64,000 bases of DNA from Carnobacterium gallinarum DSM 4847 (GCF_000744375.1 NZ_JQLU01000005.1:1426001-1490000); one strand, 5' to 3'. Counted from the first letter of the stretch, positions 26,574 through 37,073 are shown. Notes: generated by a model from the letters alone, not told the origin. Translations and numbers: made by a program.

Positions 26574-26975
26574 ATGGGTTATTATAGTAAGTTATTCATT
26601 ACAACGGGAATTCTTTTTTTACTGATTGATTTAGTCTGGTTGTTAGTCATTTCAAAACAGATTTATCAAAACTATTTAGGTGATTTATTAGGAACTGTCA
26701 AGATTGTTCCGGCTGCAATTTTTTATCTTATTTATATAGTTGGAATAGTTTTCTTTGTTATTCATCCAGCTTTAGATAAGGGAAGTCTTGCTTATGGAAT
26801 TTTTGCAGGTGGTTTATTGGGGTTACTGTGTTATAGCACCTATGATTTAACAAATTTAGCGACATTAAAAGGTTGGCCGGTTTTTGTGACAGTCATTGAT
26901 CTGATTTGGGGAACTTTTATTACAGCTACCACATCAGGCTTAGTTTTTATTTTAGCAAAATATTTAAAATGGTGA
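26574..26975 (+). CDS. DUF2177 family membrane protein
   Basis: A 133-residue protein with four membrane helices, matching the DUF2177 family (FLLIDLVWLLVISKQIYQ at the start; YSTYDLTNLATLKGW in the third loop). Function unknown. In other bacteria DUF2177 and DUF1295 genes occur together, often with fatty-acid-modifying genes. Here the same pair flanks a fatty acid kinase fusion, so a role in membrane lipid modification is a reasonable inference. RBS GGAGGAG; the next ATG is 27 bp downstream. Confidence 0.87.
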   Translation: MGYYSKLFITTGILFLLIDLVWLLVISKQIYQNYLGDLLGTVKIVPAAIFYLIYIVGIVFFVIHPALDKGSLAYGIFAGGLLGLLCYSTYDLTNLATLKGWPVFVTVIDLIWGTFITATTSGLVFILAKYLKW

Positions 26976-27002
26976 ATGTGGAAAATAAGGAGCGAGTGAA
27001 TC

Positions 27003-28835
27003 ATGGAAAATGAACCAACTATCATTACTGGAAATGCCTTATTAATAGCTTTTAAAGGTGGAGCGGAACGTGTTATTCAGCAAAAGCAGCATTTGAATTC
27101 AATCAATGTCTTTCCTGTGGCTGATGGTGATACTGGGAATAATCTAGCTTCATTAATGAGTTCTTTATTGGAAGAAACGAGTCAGCAAGTAGACTCTGGG
27201 AAAAATGTTTTTGTGAAGATGGCGGATGCCGCTTTGATGGGAGCTCGTGGAAATTCTGGTATTATTTTTGCTCAATATTTAAATGGACTGGCAAGGCATT
27301 TGAACTCTTCAGATACAGAACTGTCGGCAGACAATTTTGCGAATAGCGCAACGGCTGCTGTGGAGGACGCCTATCAAGCGATTGAAAAACCTGTTGAAGG
27401 TACGATGATTACAGTTATTCGTGAATGGGCAAGTGGCTTGATGGAAGGGCGCAAACATTTGCTTGAGTTTGAAGGTATGTTGACACAGAGTTTAGGTGCT
27501 GCTAAAAAAGCTTTAGAAGATACCCCGAAGCAATTAAAGATTTTACAGAAGAAATCAGTTGTAGATGCAGGAGCAAAAGGATTTGTCTTGTTTGTTGAAG
27601 GTTTTACTGAAGCTTTTTGTAACTCGGGTGTTACTCAAGAGAATCAAGAAAAGAGCGAGGCGCAATATGTTGTTGAGGTTGAACAGCAGGTGGTTCATCT
27701 AACAGAAGAAATCACGATTGCACCAGTTTTTCGTTATTGTACAGAAGTTTTACTTACAGAAACAGAACGTTCTAGTCAGGAATTAAAGGTGTTACTTAGT
27801 GAGTTAGGAGATTCATTAGTTGTTGCCAGCGGGCTAACTAAAACAAGAGTGCATATGCATACAAATCAACCAGCTGAAATGATTAAGCGTTTGAACTTAG
27901 TGGGGAATGTACAGCAACAAAAAGCAGATGATATGTTGCTGCAATATCAGCTTAAACAAGGGCCTAAGCATTCGATAGTGTTGGTTACAGATTCGATTGC
28001 GGATTTACCAGCTGAATTTATCTTAGAGCATCAAATTCAAGTTTTTCCAATGAATTTATTGTTGGATTCCATCAGTTATCTGGATAAATTAACGCTGACA
28101 GCAGCAGATTTTTATCAATTAAATCAGCAAGCGAAGGAAAGACCGACTTCTGCTCAGCCTAATATAAAACAAGTGGAAACACTTTTCGCATTTTTAGAAA
28201 ATTATTATCAGAAAATAATTGTTGTTACTGTAGCCAGCAAGTTAAGTGGAACATACAATACAATCAAAACAGTCGCTGATAAAGTTCAACAACGAGGGAT
28301 CCAGATTGCTGTCATCGATTCAAAGAAAAACTCCGCCGCTGAAGGATTAATGGTGATGGAGGCTGCAGAATGGATTGCTGAAGGATTAGACTTTTCAACG
28401 ATTGTTACAAAAATTAAAGCTGCTACGAAAACGACTGAAATATTAGTGAGTGTTGGAAATCTCAAAGCAATGATTCGTTCAGGGCGGCTGCCTGGAGGAG
28501 TTGGACGATTTGCGGATTCTCTTAATTTGAAACCAATTGTTGGTTTAGATAGAGAAGGCGGTGGGACCATCACCGGAATTGCGTTTAATACACAAGCAAA
28601 CGAACGGAAATTAATGAAACAAGTCCGAAAATTAACTAAAAAGGGTCGACGAATTAAGCGGTATGCGTTAATTCATGCAAATGATTTGCAGCGTAGTCAA
28701 ACATTAGCTGAAAAATTTACGAAAGAAATTGGATTTCCTCCAGCGTATATGATGGAAATTTCAACAGTTGTTGCCATGAGTGCTGGTGAAGGCTGTGTGG
28801 CCATTGCAGTGAGCTTATCAGAGGAAGAGGAGTGA
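27003..28835 (+). CDS. Fused fatty acid kinase FakA (DhaL-like) and FakB (DegV) protein
   Basis: A 610-residue fusion. Residues ~1-200 are a DhaL/DAK2 kinase domain with the Mg-ATP aspartates in [12 protein letters not shown] and [13 protein letters not shown]. Residues ~215-315 match the FakA middle/C-terminal domain ([17 protein letters not shown]-like HMHTNQP). Residues ~320-605 are a DegV/FakB fatty-acid-binding domain ([33 protein letters not shown]). In most Firmicutes FakA and FakB are separate, with FakB presenting fatty acid to FakA for acyl-phosphate formation. Here both are one chain. It is in an operon with DUF2177 and DUF1295 genes. Confidence 0.9.
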   Translation: MENEPTIITGNALLIAFKGGAERVIQQKQHLNSINVFPVADGDTGNNLASLMSSLLEETSQQVDSGKNVFVKMADAALMGARGNSGIIFAQYLNGLARHLNSSDTELSADNFANSATAAVEDAYQAIEKPVEGTMITVIREWASGLMEGRKHLLEFEGMLTQSLGAAKKALEDTPKQLKILQKKSVVDAGAKGFVLFVEGFTEAFCNSGVTQENQEKSEAQYVVEVEQQVVHLTEEITIAPVFRYCTEVLLTETERSSQELKVLLSELGDSLVVASGLTKTRVHMHTNQPAEMIKRLNLVGNVQQQKADDMLLQYQLKQGPKHSIVLVTDSIADLPAEFILEHQIQVFPMNLLLDSISYLDKLTLTAADFYQLNQQAKERPTSAQPNIKQVETLFAFLENYYQKIIVVTVASKLSGTYNTIKTVADKVQQRGIQIAVIDSKKNSAAEGLMVMEAAEWIAEGLDFSTIVTKIKAATKTTEILVSVGNLKAMIRSGRLPGGVGRFADSLNLKPIVGLDREGGGTITGIAFNTQANERKLMKQVRKLTKKGRRIKRYALIHANDLQRSQTLAEKFTKEIGFPPAYMMEISTVVAMSAGEGCVAIAVSLSEEEE

Positions 28836-28840
28836 TTGAG

Positions 28841-29620
28841 ATGGATTCGACGTATGTTATTGTGGCTGGATTGTTATTTCTTTATTTTACAATTTTATTT
28901 GGAGTAGCCCAGCTGTTAGAAAATAATTCGATTGTTGATTTAGCATGGGGACCAGGATTTATTATTGTTGCGGTTAGTAGTTATTGGTTGATGCCAGTTA
29001 AGACAATGGCAGCCACTTGGGTAACGGTTCTAGTGACTATCTGGGGTGTAAGGTTGTTCTTACATTTAGCTAAGCGGAATATTGGCAAGCCTGAAGACTA
29101 TCGTTATGTGAATATGCGTAAACGGTGGGGTACGCATTTTGCAAGATTAAAAGCGTACTTGAATGTTTTTGTGTTACAAGGAGTGCTGCTATATTTAGTA
29201 TCCTTACCGATTTTTTTGGTCAATACGTCTAGCGTTACCGCTTTTTATTGGTGGAACTATCTCGGCATTATCGTATGGGGAGTTGGGATTTTCTTTGAAG
29301 TCGGTGGAGATTATCAATTAACTGTATTTAAAAAACATTCGCTAAATCATGGTAAATTATTAACAACAGGTTTATGGTCACTTACACGTCATCCCAATTA
29401 TTTTGGTGAAGCGACTAGCTGGTGGGGGATTTATTTGATTACATTAACCTATACTGGTGCAATTTGGGGCTTTTTTGGACCATTAATCATTACCTTACTA
29501 CTATTATATGTATCAGGTGTTCCGTTGTTAGAAAAGAAATACAAAGATCGACCCGATTTTATCGCCTATGCACAGCAAACATCCAAATTTATTCCTTGGA
29601 TAGGAAAGAAAAGTTTATGA
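28841..29620 (+). CDS. DUF1295 family membrane protein (steroid 5-alpha reductase-like fold)
   Basis: A 259-residue integral membrane protein with 6-7 helices and the C-terminal signature [16 protein letters not shown] shared by DUF1295, isoprenylcysteine methyltransferase and steroid reductase-like proteins, which bind a cofactor and act on lipids. I choose the ATG at 28841 after GAGGAG; the GTG at 28832 overlaps the preceding stop. It is the last gene of the lipid-linked operon. The reaction is unknown. Confidence 0.87.
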   Translation: MDSTYVIVAGLLFLYFTILFGVAQLLENNSIVDLAWGPGFIIVAVSSYWLMPVKTMAATWVTVLVTIWGVRLFLHLAKRNIGKPEDYRYVNMRKRWGTHFARLKAYLNVFVLQGVLLYLVSLPIFLVNTSSVTAFYWWNYLGIIVWGVGIFFEVGGDYQLTVFKKHSLNHGKLLTTGLWSLTRHPNYFGEATSWWGIYLITLTYTGAIWGFFGPLIITLLLLYVSGVPLLEKKYKDRPDFIAYAQQTSKFIPWIGKKSL

Positions 29621-29851
29621 CAAAATGATTTCAAATTAATACAAACATGATTAAAATGCTCAAGAAAAATTCACAAGCACATCACTTTTTTGAGATAAAT
29701 CTTCTTTATTTTTATGAAAATGAAAAATAGATAAAATAACGAAAAAATATAAATTCAGAATTGTGTTATTTAGTTACTAAGTATGATAAAATTACTCTCG
29801 GATCAATGAAAAATTAAGTGTTTCATTGACAAATAGGTTAGGAGGAAGAAT

Positions 29852-30520
29852 ATGTTAAAAAAAGGAATTGCTGAATTTATTGGGACATTCGTCTTAGTAT
29901 TGTTTGGTACAGGAACAGCAGTGTTAGGTGGAGGAATTGAAGGAATTGGTACACTAGGAATTGCAATGGCTTTTGGTTTATCAATTGTTGCAATGGCATA
30001 TAGTATTGGAACAGTTTCAGGTTGTCATGTAAATCCAGCAGTATCAGTTGCAATGTATGTCAACAAACGTTTATCATTAACAGAATTAGCTTACTATATT
30101 GGTGGTCAAATTCTTGGAGCACTTGCTGGAACAGCGGTATTAAAGGCTATTTTAGTAAGCTCAGATTTAGACGTTGCCAATTTAGGGCAAAATGGTTTTG
30201 GTAAATTAGGTAGCATGGGTGCCTTTTTAGTAGAAGCAATTTTAACATTCGTATTTGTTTTAGTTATTATAGTAGTAACAGGTAAACACGGAAACCCTGC
30301 ATTTGCAGGATTAGTAATTGGATTAACTTTAGTTTTAATTCATTTATTAGGGATTCCATTAACTGGAACTTCAGTAAACCCAGCAAGAAGTATCTCACCA
30401 GCGATTTTTGCCGGTGGCGAAGCATTGTCTCAACTATGGGTCTTCATTCTAGCTCCAATTGTTGGCGGAATTTTAGCAGCAATCGTTGGAAAATCATTAT
30501 TAGGTAGTGAAGAAGCGTAA
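29852..30520 (+). CDS. aqpZ: Aquaporin (AqpZ-type water channel)
   Basis: A 222-residue MIP-family channel with six helices and two NPA half-helices (HVNPAVS, NPA 61-63; SVNPARS, NPA 176-178). The His in VLIHLLGIP and the Arg after the second NPA form an aromatic/arginine filter of the water-selective AqpZ type rather than the glycerol type (GlpF has a larger protein and a Gly/Phe filter). RBS AGGAGGAA. It is monocistronic with its own terminator. Confidence 0.94.
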   Translation: MLKKGIAEFIGTFVLVLFGTGTAVLGGGIEGIGTLGIAMAFGLSIVAMAYSIGTVSGCHVNPAVSVAMYVNKRLSLTELAYYIGGQILGALAGTAVLKAILVSSDLDVANLGQNGFGKLGSMGAFLVEAILTFVFVLVIIVVTGKHGNPAFAGLVIGLTLVLIHLLGIPLTGTSVNPARSISPAIFAGGEALSQLWVFILAPIVGGILAAIVGKSLLGSEEA

Positions 30521-30532
30521 TTAAAGCTTAAA

Positions 30533-30580
30533 CAAAAGAGTCAGCTCTAGGCTAATAACTAGAATTGACTCTTTTTTTTA
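30533..30580 (+). terminator. Terminator after the aquaporin gene
   Basis: AAAGAGTCAGCTCTAG pairs with CTAGAATTGACTCTTT, followed by a T-run. Confidence 0.88.
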
Positions 30581-30883
30581 TTCCGTTAAATTAAAGAAAA
30601 AGAGAAAATACTAGAACTAGATTACATAACGATGAAAAGAATGAATAAATTAAAAAAATAGGTGTTGTTTCAGATTTAGAAAGTCATAAAAGTTAGTGAA
30701 ATAAAAAAATCAGACTTTAGTCCGATATGTTTAATATTACATTTGTGAGACATCTTCGTGTAGCGGTAGTCTTTATTTAAAATCTTATGTTACAATGTTG
30801 TAAGTGTTAAAGAAGCACATTAAAAATTAAAATAAAACCTAAACATATAAAAATAAAAACCAACTTACATGGAGGAATTTAGA
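30581..30883. other. Upstream region of the SagA-like gene
   Basis: About 300 AT-rich bases. The likely promoter has an extended -10 (TGT-TACAAT, near 30788-30796), leaving a leader of about 90 nt. Nothing else is recognisable. Confidence 0.45.
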
Positions 30884-32071
30884 GTGAAAAAACGTTTACT
30901 TACTTTAGTGATTGCAGGAACTTTATCAGTAACAGCTTTAGCATCACCTTTAACAGTATTAGCAGATGAGTACTCAGATAAAATTGATGCTCAAAACCAA
31001 AAAATTAAAGAGATTGAAACACAAGAACAAGATGTTAAAACAAAATTATCAGGTGTGACAAAAGAAATCGTAGTTGCTGAAGAAAAAGCACGTACATTGA
31101 TAGAACAAAGCGAAGCAACACAAAAAGAAATGGACAAATTAACTACACAAATTACTGATTTAAATGAAAAGATTGAAAGTAGAACGGCTCAATTAGAAAA
31201 ACAAGCTCGTGCTGTTCAAGTAAGTGCAGGTAGCGAAGGATATGTAGATTTCATTTTATCAGCAGAATCATTATCTGACGTTGTTGGACGTGTAGATGTT
31301 GTTGCTCAAATGGTTTCAGCTAATCGTGAACTCGTTAAAGCTCAAGCAGACGATAAAGCATCTGTTGAAGCTAGCAAAACAAAAACAGAAGAAAAATTAG
31401 CAGATCAACGTAAAGTTACAGGCGAATTAGAAAAATTAAAAGGTGAACTTGAAGGCAAAAAACTTGAGCAAGAATCAGCTGTAGCAACATTAGCTGCTTC
31501 AAAAACAACTGCTGAAGGTGAACGTGATACATTTATTGCTAAAAAAGATGAAGCTGATAAAAAAGCTGCGGCATTAGCAGCAGCAACACTTGCAGCAAAA
31601 ACTCCACCACCAGCACCAGTTCAAACGGATGCTCCAAAAAATGTACCTAACAATGCTGGAACAGATACACCTGCGATTCAAATGCCATCTACAAGTGGAA
31701 CTGTAACAGCTGCAGAAGGACAAGCAATTGTTGCTGAAGCTGCTAACTATTTAGGAACACCTTATGTATGGGCTGGGAAATCTCCAGGAGGTTTTGATTG
31801 CTCGGGCTTTACAGGATATGTTTATAGCCGTGTATTAGGTAAATCAATTGGTGGATTTACAGTTCCTCAAGAATCATCTGGTGTTGAAGTACCAATGAGT
31901 GCTTTACAAGCAGGAGATTTATTATTCTGGGGCGCTCGTGGTTCAACTCATCACGTAGCAATCTATGTTGGTGGCGGAACCTATATTCATGCTCCACAAA
32001 CTGGCGACGTTGTAAAATACCAAAGCTTGAGTGGATATGCTCCATCATTTGCAATCCGTGTTGTAAAATAA
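30884..32071 (+). CDS. Secreted NlpC/P60 peptidoglycan hydrolase, SagA-like
   Basis: A 395-residue secreted protein. The signal peptide ends at TVLA before DEYSDK. Residues ~28-240 are a long coiled coil with the same layout as enterococcal SagA and PcsB, including a SAGSEGYVDFILSAESLSDVVGRVD hinge-like segment (split here: SLSDVVGRVD). A Pro/Thr linker follows, and an NlpC/P60 domain (~285-395) with catalytic Cys in GGFDCSGFTG, His in THHVAIYVG and a third polar site in YIHAPQTGD. It cleaves peptide stems of peptidoglycan, probably during septation. The GTG at 30884 with GGAGGAAT is the start. Confidence 0.92.
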   Translation: MKKRLLTLVIAGTLSVTALASPLTVLADEYSDKIDAQNQKIKEIETQEQDVKTKLSGVTKEIVVAEEKARTLIEQSEATQKEMDKLTTQITDLNEKIESRTAQLEKQARAVQVSAGSEGYVDFILSAESLSDVVGRVDVVAQMVSANRELVKAQADDKASVEASKTKTEEKLADQRKVTGELEKLKGELEGKKLEQESAVATLAASKTTAEGERDTFIAKKDEADKKAAALAAATLAAKTPPPAPVQTDAPKNVPNNAGTDTPAIQMPSTSGTVTAAEGQAIVAEAANYLGTPYVWAGKSPGGFDCSGFTGYVYSRVLGKSIGGFTVPQESSGVEVPMSALQAGDLLFWGARGSTHHVAIYVGGGTYIHAPQTGDVVKYQSLSGYAPSFAIRVVK

Positions 32072-32089
32072 TTCAGTTAAATCATGCTT

Positions 32090-32127
32090 AAACAGATAAG
32101 GGAATCTTCCTTTGTCTGTTTTTTTTG
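32090..32127 (+). terminator. Terminator after the SagA-like gene
   Basis: AACAGATAAGG pairs with CCTTTGTCTGTT and is followed by a run of T. Confidence 0.87.
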
Positions 32128-32193
32128 CTAAAAAAGAAGATAGTTTATATGAGAGTTTTTTAATAGAAAGTTATTACAATCATTAGTTTATGC

Positions 32194-32199
32194 TATAAT
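32194..32199 (+). promoter_or_regulatory. Extended -10 promoter of the LPxTG protein gene
   Basis: TATGC-TATAAT (TATAAT 32194-32199), 43 bp before the ATG. The same TATGCTATAATTA string occurs upstream of tagB. Confidence 0.6.
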
Positions 32200-32241
32200 T
32201 AAATTTACATTAAAAAATTAAGAAAGAGTGGTTTATTTTAC

Positions 32242-35200
32242 ATGAAAAAATATATAGTCTTGTTATTTTTATTTATGGGTATTATGATTAGTATCCAAAA
32301 AGGGAGACTTGTTGTGGCGGTTGGAGAAGTTGTGGATGCTACAGACAAGACCGTATTTGGAAGCAATGCTTTGGAAGCAAATTCGACAAAAAATCAAAGT
32401 GCGCAATTGCAGGATATTTTAGATGAAGCAACAAAACAATCCAAAAGAGTATATATTCCAAAAGGAAGTTATATAATCAATGAATCAATTAACCTTTCAG
32501 CGAACTATCAACTAGTTGGAGATACTCAAGGTGCTACAGTTTTAATAAATAACTCTGGTGGAGAAGTTCTTTTAACGGATGCTAGTTATTCCAGAACAAA
32601 GAATGTTTTGATTCAAAATTTATTTTTAGATGGTGTAAGTATCTTTTCTCGTTTATCTGATACTATTTCAGTGGAGAATAATGTATTTTACAATTTAGCC
32701 TCTAAATTTCCAGTAGATTTAAATGCTTCCAATGATGCAACAATCAATCATAATATTTTTATGCGTGATGCAACTCATTCTCAGCCTAATGATACTTATA
32801 ACCGAGCCGTTTATATTGGGGGTTACTCAACACAAAATCGTTTTGAACATATGGAAAATACTGTAGCAAATGGAAATTTATTTGGCTTGAAACTTGATGA
32901 ATTAGATGCAATTAAGAGTTTTAGTCCAGCAGAAACAGATAAAATTATTGTAAATTTGCAAAAGGCAATTACTGAGAAAAAAATTGAGATTACTGGTGGA
33001 AATGAACAAAATTATTTTTCAACGGGAATTAACTCATATAGCATGTTAAAGCAAGCAGAGATAAAAGATAATCTATTCTACCAAAACTATGATAATGCAG
33101 ATATGCATGGTGTATCTGGAGATCATGCGATTTACTTAAGAGGTTCACAAGATATTCAAGTTGTTGGAAATCATTTACGAGGATTACATAATGGTCCAGC
33201 AGGCGGCTTCAAATTCAAATCAGGTAGAAATATTACAATTATGAACAATTATTTAAGAAATACAGGAATCATTATGTATGGTACTCCTGAATTTGGTTAT
33301 GGCGATTCTTACGACCAAGGAACAATTTCTGAACTATCAGGTTGGCTAGTTGCTAATAATACATTTGATTGGAAATACTGGCAAGAAAAATATGCTATTG
33401 GGATTGAGTATAATAAGCATACCGGAGATACGAATGTTACAAATGGTGTTTTTATGGACAACCAGTTTGTGAATTATCATAATATACCAGCTAATCGAAG
33501 ACGTGGCTTGTTAATTGCGGATGGTGGTGGGTTTAGACCAGACAATACGTATGTTGCTAACAATACACGAGATGATACAACTGATAAAAAACTAGACGTT
33601 GAATATTGGAGTACAGAAGACTATTTAAAAATGCCGACTGATTGGAAAGCGTTAGTAGATGCAAGTTTGTATGATCGTTACAAGGACGCTTATGTTCCTG
33701 TTCGTAATACCTTGCCAATTCCAATAAATAATCAAGTTATTTTGCAAGGAACAACAATTGATCCACTAACATTAGTAGCCGCTACACATGATCAAGATGA
33801 AGCAGCTCCAACAGCAAAAATTTTAAATCCAGAAGCTTTAAAGCTTGTAGGAAAACAATCGGTTCATATCCAGTTAGACTATAAGGACGGTTCTATTGTA
33901 GAAATTCAAACTGAAGTTCAAGTTGATCCATTACCAATAGGGCAAGTAACGATTCACTATCAAGATGAAGCTGGCAAAAAACTAGCACCAACTAAAGTAG
34001 TAACTGGTGCAGTTGGTAGTAGTTTCCAAGCAACACCAGAAATCATTGAAGGCTATACTCTTAAAACCATTCCAACAAATGAAACAGGAACCTATACAGA
34101 CACGCCTCAAACGGTAACGTATATTTACGAACGAACAATGGGTGCTTCAGTTCATAGTTATTATAAAAATGCGACAGATGGTACAGAGTTAGCAAATTCA
34201 GAAATAGTGACAGGTTATCTTGGTGATGCATATACTACAACCGTTAAGGAGATCGAAGGCTATGATTTGACAACAACGCCACCAAATCAGACTGGTTTAT
34301 TTACAACCCAAGAACAATCAGTGATCTATCTTTATACAAAAAAAGCACCAATTATTATTGATAAACAAGAACTTTTAACAGAAATTGCCAAAGTCAAACT
34401 AATCGATTCTGCTCTTTATACAGATGAAAGTTACAATCGATTAATGACTGTTTTAACGCAAGCTGATGCAGTCGCAAATGATCCATTAGCAACACAAGAT
34501 GCCGTGAATCAAGCTGTTGAAGACTTATTAAAAGCTGTTGAAAGCTTAGTTGAAAAACCAGCAGGACAATTGGATAAGGTCGCATTAGTTCAAGCGATTG
34601 ATGATGGAAAGATGCTGAATCCTAAAGAATATACGGTAGAAAGTTTCAAGCAAATGACGGATGCATTAGCTATTGCAGAAGAAATTAATAAAAATGCTAC
34701 TGCAAGTCAGATGGAAATTGATTCGGCAACAGCACAGTTAGTAACAGCTATTCAGAATTTAGTTAAAATTCCAGCATTAGAATTACAAAAACTAGTAGAT
34801 GTGATTCAACAAGCAAAAGGAATTGATGGGCTGCTTTATACAGATGAAAGCTATGCTAATTTGAAGAGTATTTTGCAATTAGCAGAGAATTTAATTCAAG
34901 ATATAGCAAATGATCCAACATCATTCATTCAAGCAGATATTGATTTTATGGTGAATCAACTAACATTAGCTATTCAAGATTTAATTGAAAAGCCTATTAT
35001 TCTTCCAGTAAATAAAGATGCTTTAACGAGCCATATTCAACAAGCTGAATTACTTGTAGCCAAAGATTACACAGTAGACAGTTTTAATATGCTCTTAGCA
35101 GAATTAGCTTTAGCCCAGCAAGTAAGGGATGATGAGAATGCAACGCAAGAAGCAGTTGATGAAGCAGAACAAAAGCTACGGTTAGCGATACAACAATTAG

Positions 35201-35730
35201 TAGTAGTTGAAGAAGTGCAATTAAACTTTGATGCTTTGCAACAAGCAATTCAACAAGCAGAGGCATTGGATGAGAGTTTATATACTCCAGAAAGTTTTGC
35301 TCGACTACAAAAAGAATTACAAATTGCCAAACAGTTTATGTTGCAATTTAGCAGAAATATCATTACACAAGCTGATATCGACCAAAGAACAACTAGTTTA
35401 ATCGCGGCTATAAATCAACTTGATAAGATTAAAGAGACAGTTGAAGATCCAGCTGAAGAGAAACCGGATGAAGAGCTTCCAATTAAGGAACAACCGCCAA
35501 AAGGTGATTCAGCTGAGGAAGAAATAGACGATAAAGGGACAACACCTCTTGCAAAAGAAAATGAGTTACTCAATAAACCAACAGGAGTAGCTAAAAAAGA
35601 TCCAGCAGGGAATGAAACGTATTTACCAAAAACAGGTGAATCGGATTCCATGATGTTTGGTGCCATATTAGGGAGTTTATTACTCATTCTAAATGGAAGT
35701 TATTATTACATTCGTAGGATTAAAAATTAA
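32242..35730 (+). CDS. LPxTG surface protein with beta-helix, MucBP and FIVAR repeats
   Basis: An 1162-residue cell-wall-anchored protein. The N-terminal signal (MKKYIVLLFLFMGIMIS) is followed by a right-handed parallel beta-helix (~50-460) beginning with a pectate-lyase-like AQLQDILDEATKQSKRVYIPKG region (quoted in part: RVYIPKGSYII). Then come a Big-like linker, two MucBP-type repeats (~568-700; VTIHYQDEAGKKLAPT, TVTYIYER), five FIVAR-type helical repeats (~705-1070; pattern LYTDESY...A...AVEDL), an acidic linker, LPKTGE (~1128), a hydrophobic segment and an RRIKN tail for sortase A. It is likely an adhesin or glycan-binding/cleaving protein at the mucus or plant surface. Confidence 0.9.
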   Translation: MKKYIVLLFLFMGIMISIQKGRLVVAVGEVVDATDKTVFGSNALEANSTKNQSAQLQDILDEATKQSKRVYIPKGSYIINESINLSANYQLVGDTQGATVLINNSGGEVLLTDASYSRTKNVLIQNLFLDGVSIFSRLSDTISVENNVFYNLASKFPVDLNASNDATINHNIFMRDATHSQPNDTYNRAVYIGGYSTQNRFEHMENTVANGNLFGLKLDELDAIKSFSPAETDKIIVNLQKAITEKKIEITGGNEQNYFSTGINSYSMLKQAEIKDNLFYQNYDNADMHGVSGDHAIYLRGSQDIQVVGNHLRGLHNGPAGGFKFKSGRNITIMNNYLRNTGIIMYGTPEFGYGDSYDQGTISELSGWLVANNTFDWKYWQEKYAIGIEYNKHTGDTNVTNGVFMDNQFVNYHNIPANRRRGLLIADGGGFRPDNTYVANNTRDDTTDKKLDVEYWSTEDYLKMPTDWKALVDASLYDRYKDAYVPVRNTLPIPINNQVILQGTTIDPLTLVAATHDQDEAAPTAKILNPEALKLVGKQSVHIQLDYKDGSIVEIQTEVQVDPLPIGQVTIHYQDEAGKKLAPTKVVTGAVGSSFQATPEIIEGYTLKTIPTNETGTYTDTPQTVTYIYERTMGASVHSYYKNATDGTELANSEIVTGYLGDAYTTTVKEIEGYDLTTTPPNQTGLFTTQEQSVIYLYTKKAPIIIDKQELLTEIAKVKLIDSALYTDESYNRLMTVLTQADAVANDPLATQDAVNQAVEDLLKAVESLVEKPAGQLDKVALVQAIDDGKMLNPKEYTVESFKQMTDALAIAEEINKNATASQMEIDSATAQLVTAIQNLVKIPALELQKLVDVIQQAKGIDGLLYTDESYANLKSILQLAENLIQDIANDPTSFIQADIDFMVNQLTLAIQDLIEKPIILPVNKDALTSHIQQAELLVAKDYTVDSFNMLLAELALAQQVRDDENATQEAVDEAEQKLRLAIQQLVVVEEVQLNFDALQQAIQQAEALDESLYTPESFARLQKELQIAKQFMLQFSRNIITQADIDQRTTSLIAAINQLDKIKETVEDPAEEKPDEELPIKEQPPKGDSAEEEIDDKGTTPLAKENELLNKPTGVAKKDPAGNETYLPKTGESDSMMFGAILGSLLLILNGSYYYIRRIKN

Positions 35731-35738
35731 CTAAATTA

Positions 35739-35785
35739 AAAACGTGACTAGGTAGAATATATCTCCTAGTCACGTTTATTTTTAT
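35739..35785. terminator. Bidirectional terminator
   Basis: AAACGTGACTAGG (35739-35751) and CCTAGTCACGTTT (35765-35777) form a perfect 13-bp stem between the converging LPxTG and MFS genes. Confidence 0.9.
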
Positions 35786-35789
35786 GCAT

Positions 35790-37034
35790 TTAAGCAGTCA
35801 CAGCGTGTTTATCCTTTTTAATAATACGACTTAATACCAAGGTTAAAATAACGCAACCGATCGCCATACCAATTGCATAAATAAACATCATGTTATAACC
35901 TGTTTTGCCAGAATACTTATCTAACCAGCCACCAATCATAGTATACATAAAGACATCTGGAAAATATCCTAAGCAAGAAACAACACCTGAAACTCGTCCA
36001 GTCATTTCTACAGGGAAACCAGCATCATCAATAATCGCAAAATATTGACTACGAACAACGTAGATAAAGAATAAACCAAAAATGAAATTCGTAATAACAA
36101 CATTCGCTAATCCAGCGCTAACAGGAAGGACGATAAATCCAGCAAATGAAGCTCCTAATAAAACTGCACCAATTAAAATAATCTTCACTCTAGAGCCAAT
36201 TTTATCTGCTAAAAAGCCACCAATAATCCCACCAAAGGCTTGCACAATATAACGAATTCCACCTAAAGTTGTACCAGTAGAAACAGAAATCCCATAGACA
36301 TTAATAGCATACGTATTAATATAACCTAAAATACCATAGATGCTATAAGCAGTGAAGACAATCCCAACTAATACCCAAACTCTAGGCGATTTCAATGAAC
36401 TGAAAACACCTTTCGTCACGTCTAAAAAGCTTTGAGTTTGTTCTTCTGCTTGAGTATCTTCAATGATAAACCAATTTAAAATACCGATAATAATAACAGT
36501 AATCGCACAAATCCGAATCGCCCAAGCAGTTCCAACAACCGTATCGCTGAATTGATTATAGGCAAAAGTCATACCAAAAACTAGAAAGGCATTTAAAATT
36601 CCCCGAAGGCCTTCTTGTAAACCGAATAAACGACCTTGTTCAGAACTATCTCCTAACATTCGTGTCGCCTTAATACAAGCTGACCAATAGGTAATAATCG
36701 TGGAAACCCCCATCAAGACAAAAATAATCCGACTAATAGTAAACCCTGGGAAAGTTGAGAACCATAAGCCTAAAAGCCCTGTTGCCAAGAAAGAAAAAGT
36801 TAATAACTTCCTAGCTGAAAATTTATCCGCTACAATTCCACCAATAAAATAAGAAAATGTCGCCATTGTTGCGTACCCAGAAGATAATATCCCCATCTGT
36901 GTATTCGTTAAGTTCATGGCTTGTTGGATAGGAACATAAAAAGTCTCTCGAATATAAGGCAATTGAAAAATAATTCCTGCTCCAGCAGACAATAACAGCA
37001 AAGTCCCATATTTTTTAATAAATGCTTTGTCCAT
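35790..37034 (-). CDS. MFS transporter, YqcE/YihN-like
   Basis: A 414-residue major facilitator with 12 helices. It looks related to the E. coli YqcE/YihN group and more distantly to the organophosphate:phosphate antiporters (start KKYGTLLLLSAGAGIIFQLPYIRE, conserved GGIVADKFSARK between helices 2 and 3). It is divergent from the oxidase operon, with its own leader terminator and cre site, and presumably imports the substrate of the 37-47 kb locus. RBS TTGGAGG lies 10 bp before the ATG on the minus strand. The naming is from family memory and context, and the substrate is unknown. Confidence 0.8.
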   Translation of the reverse strand: MDKAFIKKYGTLLLLSAGAGIIFQLPYIRETFYVPIQQAMNLTNTQMGILSSGYATMATFSYFIGGIVADKFSARKLLTFSFLATGLLGLWFSTFPGFTISRIIFVLMGVSTIITYWSACIKATRMLGDSSEQGRLFGLQEGLRGILNAFLVFGMTFAYNQFSDTVVGTAWAIRICAITVIIIGILNWFIIEDTQAEEQTQSFLDVTKGVFSSLKSPRVWVLVGIVFTAYSIYGILGYINTYAINVYGISVSTGTTLGGIRYIVQAFGGIIGGFLADKIGSRVKIILIGAVLLGASFAGFIVLPVSAGLANVVITNFIFGLFFIYVVRSQYFAIIDDAGFPVEMTGRVSGVVSCLGYFPDVFMYTMIGGWLDKYSGKTGYNMMFIYAIGMAIGCVILTLVLSRIIKKDKHAVTA

Positions 37035-37073
37035 AAATAAATAACCTCCAATTTATTTTTAATAAATATACAA

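Noticed and set aside
35415-35687. Minus-strand Ser-rich frame of 90 codons
   Set aside because: Antisense shadow of the acidic linker and LPxTG region of the surface protein.
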